From Peribacillus sp. Bi96 (GTDB lineage: Bacteria; Bacillota; Bacilli; Bacillales; DSM-1321), in contig NZ_CAKKLV010000007.1 of NCBI RefSeq assembly GCF_918698115.1, positions 124,001 to 188,000 of the forward strand: 64,000 bases of DNA. The letters are read 5' to 3'. The position numbers and the translations under genes were made by a program. The notes beneath the pieces were generated by a model. That model saw nothing but the letters and a program-made list of their open reading frames with translations. It was not told the DNA's origin and searched no databases. Below are positions 27,902 through 34,923 of the stretch, piece after piece; the stretch's first letter is position 1; each line of letters begins with the position of its first letter.

Positions 27902-28782
27902 TTTTTATTCAGCGGTATGCCAAAGATTTTCGCTTCCAACTCCCGTCCAGTTGGTGTAGCCGCTAATCCTCCTTGTGCAGTTTCCCTAAGAGCAGATGGC
28001 ATCGTTTGTCCGATTTTGTACATCGCATCAATCACTTCATCACATGGTATACGGCTTGTGATCCCCGCTAACGCCATATCAGCGGCAACCATAGCATTGG
28101 CTGCCCCCATGGCATTCCGCTTCACACAAGGGACTTCCACAAGCCCAGCAACAGGGTCACATACAAGACCAAGCATGTTCTTTAAAGTGATTGCCATAGC
28201 TTCTGCACTTTGCGCAGGTGTTCCTCCTGCCATTTCCACGATGGCTGCCGCTGCCATGCCTGAAGCCGAACCAACTTCCGCCTGACAGCCTCCCGCAGCA
28301 CCTGAGATCGAGGCATTATTCGCTACGACAAAACCAAATGCTCCTGCTGTAAAGAGGAACTCAATCTTCTCTTCCCGGCTCGGTTTTAATTTATTTTGCA
28401 ATGCAAAAAGGGTTCCAGGCACCACACCCGCTGATCCGGCAGTGGGTGTCGCACAAATGGTTCCCATCGCTGCGTTCACTTCGTTTGTTGCCACGGCTTT
28501 GCTGACCGCATCCAACAGCATTTCACCGGATAAGGAATTTCCGGATTTTATATAATTCTGAAGAAGGACTGCGTCCCCGCCCGTCAGGCCGGAAACGGAC
28601 CTTACACCTTGAAGTCCCTTTTCAACAGCCTGCTCCATCACATCCAGGTTGACTCCCATCTGGTAAATGATTTGTTCGCGACTTTTTCCGGTAACTTCCA
28701 TTTCCTGTTCTATCATCAGTGCTGATATTTTTTTCTGCTTTGAGTCAGCTAACTCTACTAATTCCGCTACATTACGAAACAT
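27898..28782 (-). CDS. sdaAA: L-serine dehydratase, alpha subunit (iron-sulfur)
   Basis: Iron-sulfur-dependent subunit of the enzyme that deaminates L-serine to pyruvate and ammonia. 294 residues with the conserved cysteine segments CATPTAGSAGVVPGT, GGCQAEVGSASGMA and CDPVAGLVEVPC that hold the [4Fe-4S] cluster. Two-chain form as in B. subtilis; the beta chain gene lies 38 bases upstream. Confidence 0.96.
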   Translation of the reverse strand: MFRNVAELVELADSKQKKISALMIEQEMEVTGKSREQIIYQMGVNLDVMEQAVEKGLQGVRSVSGLTGGDAVLLQNYIKSGNSLSGEMLLDAVSKAVATNEVNAAMGTICATPTAGSAGVVPGTLFALQNKLKPSREEKIEFLFTAGAFGFVVANNASISGAAGGCQAEVGSASGMAAAAIVEMAGGTPAQSAEAMAITLKNMLGLVCDPVAGLVEVPCVKRNAMGAANAMVAADMALAGITSRIPCDEVIDAMYKIGQTMPSALRETAQGGLAATPTGRELEAKIFGIPLNKK

Positions 28783-28820
28783 GATATCTTCTCCTTCCTA
28801 AGTGGAAACGATTGCCCTTA

Positions 28821-29483
28821 TCAATCAACAATCCTCGCTACTTGAGTAATGTTAGGGAGAGCTGTAATTTCATCAATGACTTGATCCTCCAAGTTTTGAT
28901 CCACTTCAATGGTCATCAAGGCCATCTTCCCTTTCTCTTTACGGGAAACTTCCATCTGGCCAATATTGATTTGATGCTTGGCTAAAATGTTAGAAACATT
29001 GGCAATGGCACCAAATCGGTCATCATGAACGACGAGTATGGCTGGGTTGTGGCCGGACAGCCTCAATTTAAACCCATTCAGTTCGACAATTTCAATCTTT
29101 CCCCCGCCAATCGAAATTCCGACAAGTTCAAGTTCACCATCATCATCACCCACCGTTATTTTTGCTGTATTGGGATGTTCCGGGACAGCTTCCTCTTCCC
29201 GGAATGTAATTTTGATTTTCTTTTTGCGGGCTATTTCCAGTGATTCTTTAATTCTCTCGTCAAATGTATCAAAATCAAGCAAACCTCCGACAATGGCCAC
29301 ATCCGTTCCATGGCCTTTATAGGTTTTGGCAAACGAACCGTAAAAGGAAATGTGGGCCCATTTGGGTTCCCGGTTGAATAAATTCCTGGCAACCCTCCCT
29401 ATTCTTGCAGCTCCTGCAGTATGGGAACTAGAGGGGCCGATCATAACAGGGCCAATTATATCGAATACACTTCTAAATTTCAT
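28821..29483 (-). CDS. sdaAB: L-serine dehydratase, beta subunit
   Basis: Partner chain of SdaAA. 220 residues beginning MKFRSVFDIIGPVMIGPSSS and HTAGAARIG, the serine dehydratase beta signature, and ending in an ACT domain (AILVVHDDRFGAIANVSNILAKHQ) that probably senses serine. The frame is open 30 codons further upstream; ATG 29483 follows AGGAGG and is the family start. The promoter candidate is at 29540-29569. Confidence 0.96.
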   Translation of the reverse strand: MKFRSVFDIIGPVMIGPSSSHTAGAARIGRVARNLFNREPKWAHISFYGSFAKTYKGHGTDVAIVGGLLDFDTFDERIKESLEIARKKKIKITFREEEAVPEHPNTAKITVGDDDGELELVGISIGGGKIEIVELNGFKLRLSGHNPAILVVHDDRFGAIANVSNILAKHQINIGQMEVSRKEKGKMALMTIEVDQNLEDQVIDEITALPNITQVARIVD

Positions 29484-29539
29484 GAGTTGCTCCTCCTTCT
29501 TTAGAACTGAACCCAAGGGAAACACTGGGAGATGGTTTA

Positions 29540-29569
29540 ATAATAACGCCAAATATAACGTAATTCCAA
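29540..29569 (-). promoter_or_regulatory. Candidate promoter of sdaAB-sdaAA-recG
   Basis: Minus-strand TTGGAA (29564-29569), 18-base spacer, TATTAT (29540-29545), just after the fakA terminator. Confidence 0.45.
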
Positions 29570-29605
29570 TCATGCTGTTTTTAATCTTTTATTTCAAAAA
29601 AAATA

Positions 29606-29636
29606 AAACTGCATAGCCTAATGACATATGCAGTTT
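29606..29636 (-). terminator. Rho-independent terminator after fakA
   Basis: A perfect 10-bp stem AAACTGCATA/TATGCAGTTT (29606-29615 with 29627-29636), loop 11 nt, followed on the minus strand by TATTTTTTTT. Lies 75 bases past fakA. Confidence 0.85.
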
Positions 29637-29710
29637 ATTGCCTTTTATTTTTTCAGAATCCTTCAAATCAAAGAGACGGATCAGTCTCCCTTATCTTCAT
29701 GATGCTTCTC

Positions 29711-31381
29711 TTATTCAATTGAAAAAATGTAAGAATATAATGGTTGTTTTCCATTATGGACTTCCACTTCAACATCTTCGAAATTCTCATTACAAAACGC
29801 AACTAGACCTTCGACTTCTTCTGTAGGTGCATCTTCTCCATATAAGATGGTCAGGATTTCGGAATCTTCGTCAATCATCTCAGAAAGAAGATTTTTTGCC
29901 GCCTGCGTCATGTCTTTATCCTTCACTTTGATGGTTCCTTCAGCAATTCCCATGAAATCTCCGGTCTCAATTGAAAGGCCGTCAATGTTGGTATCCCGGA
30001 CAGCATAAGTAATCTGGCCCGTTTTCACATGTGAAAGGGCTTCAATCATCACTTTTTTATTCTCGGCAGCATCCAGGGATGGGTTGAAAGCCAATAATGC
30101 AGCCATCCCCTGTGGTACTGTTTTCGATGGAATGACAATCACGTGATCACCAAGGACATCTGCAGCTTGATTGGCTGCCATAATGATATTTTTATTGTTA
30201 GGCAAGATGATGACATGTTCTGCATATGCCTCTTCGACTGCTTTTACAATGTCTTCGGTGCTAGGGTTCATCGTTTGTCCGCCTTCGATGACAGACTTAG
30301 CGCCGATGCTTTTGAATAGCTCACTGATGCCTGTACCCATTGCTACAGACACTACACCGAATTTATCTTTCGCTGCCGGTTTCGTTTGGAGCTGCGTATT
30401 CGTTTCACCTACAATCGCAGTATGCTGTTCGCGCATATTATCGATTTTGAGTTTGATCAAGCTACCGTATTGCTGTCCATAATTCAGACACGTTCCAGGC
30501 TGTTCTGAGTGAATATGTACTTTGACAACTTCATCATCTGAGATGACCAGCAACGAATCTCCGTATTCACTTAAATCATTACGGAATTTTTCTTCGTCAA
30601 ACGGTTTATTGGCAAGTTTTTCACTTTCCAATCGGACCATGAATTCAGTGCAGTAGCCAAATACGATATCTTCCGTGTTCATATGTCCTTGTACATTCAT
30701 GTGATGCTCGGCACTGACCAAGTCATCCATGCTTGGGCCATTCGCAGATCGTACTGGAAGGGCTTCACCTTTCAGCTCAGCAAGGAAGCCTTCATATACG
30801 AATACCAACCCTTGTCCGCCGCTATCAACTACTCCTACTTCTTTTAAAACGGGAAGAAGATCCGGTGTGCGTTTTAATGAAGCATTAGCCTCCGTGACGA
30901 TTTCTTCCATTACCTGAATGAGGTCTTGGTGCTTGGCCGCTGATGAAACCGCTTGCTTGGCAGCATCTTTTGCAACCGTTAAAATCGTTCCTTCAACTGG
31001 TTTCATTACAGCTTTATAAGCTGTCTGAACTCCTGCTTCAAATGCTTCGGCGAATTCTTCACTATTGATTTCCGATTTATGTTCAATCGCTTTAGCAAAA
31101 CCGCGGAAAAGTTGTGAAAGGATTACACCCGAATTACCGCGAGCGCCCATTAGCAGTCCTCTAGAAAGGGAGGTACCCACTTTTCCGATGTGTTCCTGGA
31201 CGTTATTTTGCACTTCCTTCGCTCCGGAAGTCATCGATAAGTTCATATTCGTTCCAGTATCTCCATCTGGAACAGGGAAAACATTCAATGCATCAACCAT
31301 TTGGGCATTAGCCGCTAAATGATTGGCACCTTGAATGATCATTTCTGCAAAGCGCTTTCCGTTTAAACTTGTAATTGACAC
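29711..31381 (-). CDS. fakA: Fatty acid kinase, ATP-binding subunit FakA (YloV)
   Basis: Catalytic subunit that, with a FakB carrier, phosphorylates exogenous fatty acids. 556 residues: N-terminal DhaL (DAK2) kinase domain with PVPDGDTGTNMNLSM near residue 38, which binds Mg-ATP, and LMGARGNSGVILSQ; a middle domain; and a C-terminal DegV/FakB-interacting domain. The start is GTG 31381 behind GGAGG; the family start MSITSLNGKRF agrees. It lies 18 bases after yloU, the usual Firmicutes pair. Confidence 0.95.
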   Translation of the reverse strand: MSITSLNGKRFAEMIIQGANHLAANAQMVDALNVFPVPDGDTGTNMNLSMTSGAKEVQNNVQEHIGKVGTSLSRGLLMGARGNSGVILSQLFRGFAKAIEHKSEINSEEFAEAFEAGVQTAYKAVMKPVEGTILTVAKDAAKQAVSSAAKHQDLIQVMEEIVTEANASLKRTPDLLPVLKEVGVVDSGGQGLVFVYEGFLAELKGEALPVRSANGPSMDDLVSAEHHMNVQGHMNTEDIVFGYCTEFMVRLESEKLANKPFDEEKFRNDLSEYGDSLLVISDDEVVKVHIHSEQPGTCLNYGQQYGSLIKLKIDNMREQHTAIVGETNTQLQTKPAAKDKFGVVSVAMGTGISELFKSIGAKSVIEGGQTMNPSTEDIVKAVEEAYAEHVIILPNNKNIIMAANQAADVLGDHVIVIPSKTVPQGMAALLAFNPSLDAAENKKVMIEALSHVKTGQITYAVRDTNIDGLSIETGDFMGIAEGTIKVKDKDMTQAAKNLLSEMIDEDSEILTILYGEDAPTEEVEGLVAFCNENFEDVEVEVHNGKQPLYSYIFSIE

Positions 31382-31399
31382 AAAACTTTCCTCCTATAC

Positions 31400-31762
31400 T
31401 TAAGGGTTCGTCACACGAACTCCCTGCACAAAAATGTTAACGGATTCAACCGATAATCCTACAGTTTTGTCCAGAGTGTATTTCACCTTTGATTGCACGT
31501 TATGTGCAACTTCCGAGATTTTTGTTCCATAACTTACGATAATATACATATCGATATGAACTTCTTCCTCTTCTTGACGGACTATTACACCCTTAGTAAA
31601 GTTTTCTTTTCTTAAAATTTCGGCTATGCCGTCTTTAAATTGTTTTTTGGAAGCCATTCCTATAATTCCGTAGCAATCCACAGCTGCGCCGCCTGCTACA
31701 GTAGCGATAACATCATTAGATATATCAATTTGTCCATATTTCGTTTGTAATTCGATAGACAT
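31400..31762 (-). CDS. yloU: Asp23/Gls24 family envelope stress protein YloU
   Basis: 120-residue Asp23-family protein; MSIELQTKYGQIDISNDVIATVAGGAAVDC-type opening with a central VDMYIIV-like strand (EVHIDMYIIVSYG) and an amphipathic helix are typical. No membrane segment. The cellular role of YloU is not settled; relatives are membrane-associated or alkaline-stress proteins. The fixed link to fakA hints at a lipid or envelope role. The ATG follows GGGAGGG; promoter candidate at 31805-31833. Confidence 0.9.
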   Translation of the reverse strand: MSIELQTKYGQIDISNDVIATVAGGAAVDCYGIIGMASKKQFKDGIAEILRKENFTKGVIVRQEEEEVHIDMYIIVSYGTKISEVAHNVQSKVKYTLDKTVGLSVESVNIFVQGVRVTNP

Positions 31763-31804
31763 TTTCTTTTCCCTCCCAAAAAATCAATCAACTAAAGACA
31801 TTTT

Positions 31805-31833
31805 ACTATAATGTCTATGGTTTTAAAAGTAAA
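31805..31833 (-). promoter_or_regulatory. Candidate promoter of yloU-fakA
   Basis: Minus-strand TTTACT (31828-31833), 17-base spacer, TATAGT (31805-31810), about 40 bases before yloU and divergent from the rpmB promoter. Confidence 0.5.
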
Positions 31834-31912
31834 TGTCGTACGGTACTTAATATAATTCAATTTTAAAGTATGTATGTCAAGGTTTTTTTCTTGAAAGTAA
31901 TTAACTGAAGTA

Positions 31913-31941
31913 TTGCATTCTCCCGGTAGGTATGATAAATT
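31913..31941 (+). promoter_or_regulatory. Promoter of rpmB
   Basis: TTGCAT (31913-31918), 17-base spacer, TAAATT (31936-31941), about 70 bases before rpmB. Confidence 0.55.
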
Positions 31942-32013
31942 ATTAAAGTATTTTACAAAGACTTAAGACGACTGCGAAAACTTAAGCTTGTTGTAGTTAG
32001 GAGGGAATTTAAC

Positions 32014-32202
32014 ATGGCACGTAAATGTGTAATCACTGGAAGAAGAACTCGTTCTGGTAACAGCCGCTCTCACGCAATGAACGCTAGCAAGCGTACATGG
32101 GGCGCTAACCTTCAAAAAGTACGTATTTTAGTTGACGGTAAACCTAAACGTGTATACGTTTCTGCAAGAGCTCTTAAATCGGGCAAAGTAGAACGCGTAT
32201 AA
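32014..32202 (+). CDS. rpmB: Ribosomal protein bL28
   Basis: 62-residue 50S protein, one of only two plus-strand genes here. [20 protein letters not shown] and the [14 protein letters not shown] segment are bL28. It has GGAGGG eight bases before the ATG. It keeps the same divergent orientation relative to yloU as in B. subtilis, and ends in its own hairpin. Confidence 0.97.
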   Translation: MARKCVITGRRTRSGNSRSHAMNASKRTWGANLQKVRILVDGKPKRVYVSARALKSGKVERV

Positions 32203-32208
32203 TGTTAC

Positions 32209-32227
32209 GGCATCCTCTAAGGATGCC
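32209..32227 (+). terminator. Rho-independent terminator after rpmB
   Basis: Perfect 8-bp stem GGCATCCT/AGGATGCC (32209-32216 with 32220-32227), loop CTA, then TTTTTACTT. Confidence 0.9.
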
Positions 32228-32370
32228 TTTTTACTTGAAATGGCTGGCATTTTTAATGGGGATGGTTAATAATTTCATTGATCAGGTCTCTAGTTGCATC
32301 AAGAAAAGAAGTCATCACCCATTAATGGATGGCCACCCCTTTCATTATCCCCCAGAAATCCCGAAAAATA

Positions 32371-32395
32371 ACACCTCCCTGAATTTGAGAGGTGT
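32371..32395 (-). terminator. Rho-independent terminator after spoVM
   Basis: 7-bp stem ACACCTC/GAGGTGT (32371-32377 with 32389-32395) followed on the minus strand by TATTTTT. It lies 15 bases past spoVM. Confidence 0.8.
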
Positions 32396-32409
32396 CATGG
32401 TGATAAGTA

Positions 32410-32490
32410 TCAGCCTTTTTTAAACGCTCCGAGCATAGCCCTTACCAAACTGCCCAGAACTTTTGGCAATTTAATCGTATAAAATTTCAT
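32410..32490 (-). CDS. spoVM: Stage V sporulation protein SpoVM
   Basis: A 26-residue amphipathic helix protein that recognises the convex forespore membrane and anchors the SpoIVA coat scaffold. The sequence MKFYTIKLPKVLGSLVRAML plus six more residues matches B. subtilis SpoVM closely, including Pro9 and the basic C-terminus. A longer frame extends upstream, and a second ATG lies directly before this one, but AGGAGG is 6-7 bases from ATG 32490. In B. subtilis it is made in the mother cell under sigma-E; I could not define that promoter here. A hairpin (32563-32591) lies upstream. Confidence 0.95.
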   Translation of the reverse strand: MKFYTIKLPKVLGSLVRAMLGAFKKG

Positions 32491-32562
32491 CATGCTCCTC
32501 CTCTTTGCATCCCACAAATTAAGATGAAGTGGAATTTTTCTATTACAACATAAGCTTTTAAG

Positions 32563-32591
32563 CGGATATAGGATGATCGTAATTATATCCG
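32563..32591 (-). repeat. Hairpin between thiN and spoVM
   Basis: Perfect 8-bp inverted repeat CGGATATA (32563-32570) / TATATCCG (32584-32591). It lies 22 bases past thiN and could be a weak terminator or a regulatory stem; the minus-strand tail CTTAAAAG is not T rich. Confidence 0.45.
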
Positions 32592-32612
32592 AATCTGCTC
32601 TAAGCATGAATT

Positions 32613-33266
32613 TTAATCACTGCTTCTTATCACCATTAATATGCCTTCCTCAAATGAAACATTCCCAGATTCGGAAATTAGTTCATTGCTGATACAGAGT
32701 GTCGAACCTATTTCAAGGCTTGCATCACTCAATGGGTATTTGAAGCCCGATAGTGTAATACCAGTGACTTTTGCCGTAACAGGGAGCAATGACAAGTACT
32801 TCTTATCTTTCAAAGCAGTGACCTGATATGAGCCTGCTGTCTTTACTGTGAATATATTTTGCTGATCGACTATGTATATATCAATATCGGCATGATTTGG
32901 GAGGACACTTTCTTTTTGGAGCAGCTGGATATTACCGAGAAAATGATCCATTCTCCCCCCTGTAGCGCCCAGAATATGAATTTCTCTTGGTTTTTGATTT
33001 ATTGCCCATTTAAATGCGATTTCTAAATCCGTTTCATCCTTTTCGGAAGAATATAGATTGATGTGTTCGAGCCTTTGTTCAATTTTCCTGTATTCATCTT
33101 CCGAGACTGAATCAAAATCCCCAAACCCACACTTAGGTTCGATACCTTTTTCCAGCAAGGACCATACTCCCCTATCAACCCCAACCCAAAAATCAGTCAT
33201 CTCTTTATATCTCGTCAAATCCGGCAACAAACATTCTGGACCTCCAGCCATTATACTAATAATCAT
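32613..33266 (-). CDS. thiN: Thiamine pyrophosphokinase
   Basis: Converts thiamine and ATP directly to thiamine diphosphate. 217 residues starting MIISIMAGGPECLLPDL, with the Asp-rich catalytic strand FGDFDSVSEDE, the SSEKDETDLEIAF segment and LGATGGRMDHFLGN, all TPK family motifs, and a C-terminal beta domain that binds thiamine. Two ATGs are possible (33272 and 33266); the second has GGAAG at better spacing and aligns with the family. It follows the rpe terminator, so it probably has its own promoter. Confidence 0.95.
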   Translation of the reverse strand: MIISIMAGGPECLLPDLTRYKEMTDFWVGVDRGVWSLLEKGIEPKCGFGDFDSVSEDEYRKIEQRLEHINLYSSEKDETDLEIAFKWAINQKPREIHILGATGGRMDHFLGNIQLLQKESVLPNHADIDIYIVDQQNIFTVKTAGSYQVTALKDKKYLSLLPVTAKVTGITLSGFKYPLSDASLEIGSTLCISNELISESGNVSFEEGILMVIRSSD

Positions 33267-33325
33267 GATCATCTTCCTTTTCTACGTATATTCATATCCG
33301 AGCTGCTTTTATAACATTGTTAAAA

Positions 33326-33366
33326 AAAGCCGATCACTATCATATGAATATGATAATGTCGACTTT
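33326..33366 (-). terminator. Long terminator hairpin after rpe
   Basis: Arms 33326-33344 and 33349-33366 pair over about 18 bp with one bulge and two G-U pairs, 4-nt loop, followed on the minus strand by a seven-T run (overlapping the stem base). It starts 3 bases past the rpe stop. Confidence 0.85.
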
Positions 33367-33369
33367 ATC

Positions 33370-34017
33370 TCACTTTCCCCGAATCTTTTGAATCGCTGCG
33401 TGGCGATCTTCTTGATTATATATTGCTGAACCGGCCACTAGAACTGTTGCCCCTTGTTCAATACAAAGTTTAGCCGTTTCTTCATTTACTCCACCATCAA
33501 TCTCTATTTCCAGATTCTGATTATACATGTCTGCCATCGCCTTCACTTCAGCAATTTTTGGCAGTACGGATTTGATGAACTTTTGCCCGCCAAAACCTGG
33601 GTTAACTGTCATCAACAACACCATGTCAATATCTTCGATTATAGGTTGGAGCAAGGAAGCTGGAGTGGCTGGGTTAAGCACAACGCCTGCCTTTACACCA
33701 AAAGATTTAATTAATTGTATCGTCCGATGCAAATGAGTGCATGCCTCTACATGTACAGTTATATAATCGGCTCCCGCTTTAGCAAACGCCTCGATATAAA
33801 GATCCGGTTTTTCAATCATTAAGTGAACATCAAGCGGAAGCTTTGTCACCGGTCTGATAGCATCGACAATGAGCGAGCCTATCGTAATGTTCGGCACGAA
33901 ATGACCATCCATGACATCTACATGGATGAAATCCGCTCCGCCCCTTTCCACATCCAGAATCTCTTCTCCCAATTTTGCAAAGTTAGCTGATAAAATGGAT
34001 GGCGCAATTTTAACCAT
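33370..34017 (-). CDS. rpe: Ribulose-phosphate 3-epimerase
   Basis: Pentose phosphate pathway enzyme interconverting ribulose 5-phosphate and xylulose 5-phosphate. 215-residue TIM barrel with MVKIAPSILSANFAKLGEE, the metal and catalytic site HVDVMDGHFVPN, LMTVNPGFGGQKF and EIDGGVNEETA. It begins one base after the rsgA stop and is the last gene before a strong terminator. Confidence 0.97.
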   Translation of the reverse strand: MVKIAPSILSANFAKLGEEILDVERGGADFIHVDVMDGHFVPNITIGSLIVDAIRPVTKLPLDVHLMIEKPDLYIEAFAKAGADYITVHVEACTHLHRTIQLIKSFGVKAGVVLNPATPASLLQPIIEDIDMVLLMTVNPGFGGQKFIKSVLPKIAEVKAMADMYNQNLEIEIDGGVNEETAKLCIEQGATVLVAGSAIYNQEDRHAAIQKIRGK

Positions 34018-34018
34018 T

Positions 34019-34900
34019 TCAATACCTCGGCTTTCTATCTCTAATTTCTTCTAGGAATTGCATATAATGCTCATATCGATAACGCGGAATTTCACCGGCA
34101 TCAACCGCATCCTTTACGGCACACTTCGGTTCTTTATCATGCAAGCAAGCCCGGAATTTACAGTCTTCCCCATGCTTATGCATTTCCGGGAAGCAATAGG
34201 ATAAACGTTCAGCTTCCATTTCCATGAATTCAAGTGAACTGAATCCCGGTGTATCCGCGACAAGTCCAGAACCAATGTGAATCAATTCAACGTGACGCGT
34301 TGTATGCTTTCCGCGTCCTAGATGTGATGAAATATCATCTGTCTTTAAAGCCAATTCAGGATTGATCGCATTCAGTAAAGATGATTTCCCAACTCCGGAC
34401 TGACCGGCAAAAACACTCGTTTTTCCTTCTAAAAACGGAACTAGTTCTTCAATCCCTCCAGCGGTAACGGACGATGTCTCCAGTACCGTATATCCTAGTT
34501 TCTGATAGTCTTTGATATACTGAGACAATTTCTTTCGGTTTTCAGAAGTAACCAAGTCCAGTTTCGTCACGACAATAATGGGTTCGATTTCGTTATCTTC
34601 GATAAGCACGAGAAATCGATCAAGCAATGCTGTACTGAAATCAGGTTCAACTGCTGAAAAGACAAGGATGGCTTGGTCTACATTTGATATCTGCGGACGA
34701 ATCAATTCATTCTTTCGCGGTTTTATTTCGGTTACGGTCCCGTCCGTTTTATTTTCCGCTTGGAAAACCACATAATCACCAACAAGTGGCGTAATCTTGT
34801 TTTTCCTGAATACTCCCCGTCCGCGGCATTGAAAGACCTCTTCTCCATCAAGGACATAATAAAATCCACTTAATGCTTTGATAATTTTTCCTTCGGGCAT
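34019..34900 (-). CDS. rsgA: Small ribosomal subunit biogenesis GTPase RsgA (CpgA, YloQ)
   Basis: Circularly permuted GTPase acting late in 30S maturation; in B. subtilis it is also a PrkC substrate. 293 residues: OB-fold (1-65), then TKLD (G4) at 112-115, GQSGVGKS (G1) at 166-173, DTPG (G3) at 216-219, and a C-terminal zinc knuckle with C247, C252, H254 and C260. ATG 34900 follows AGGAG by 7 bases; a GTG two codons upstream is less likely. It follows prkC by 23 bases. Confidence 0.96.
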   Translation of the reverse strand: MPEGKIIKALSGFYYVLDGEEVFQCRGRGVFRKNKITPLVGDYVVFQAENKTDGTVTEIKPRKNELIRPQISNVDQAILVFSAVEPDFSTALLDRFLVLIEDNEIEPIIVVTKLDLVTSENRKKLSQYIKDYQKLGYTVLETSSVTAGGIEELVPFLEGKTSVFAGQSGVGKSSLLNAINPELALKTDDISSHLGRGKHTTRHVELIHIGSGLVADTPGFSSLEFMEMEAERLSYCFPEMHKHGEDCKFRACLHDKEPKCAVKDAVDAGEIPRYRYEHYMQFLEEIRDRKPRY

Positions 34901-34923
34901 AACCACACTCCTAATTATTAAAT

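Noticed and set aside
32491-32612. Sigma-E promoter for spoVM
   Set aside because: Expected from biology, but no pair of -35 and -10 elements with acceptable match and spacing could be found by eye.
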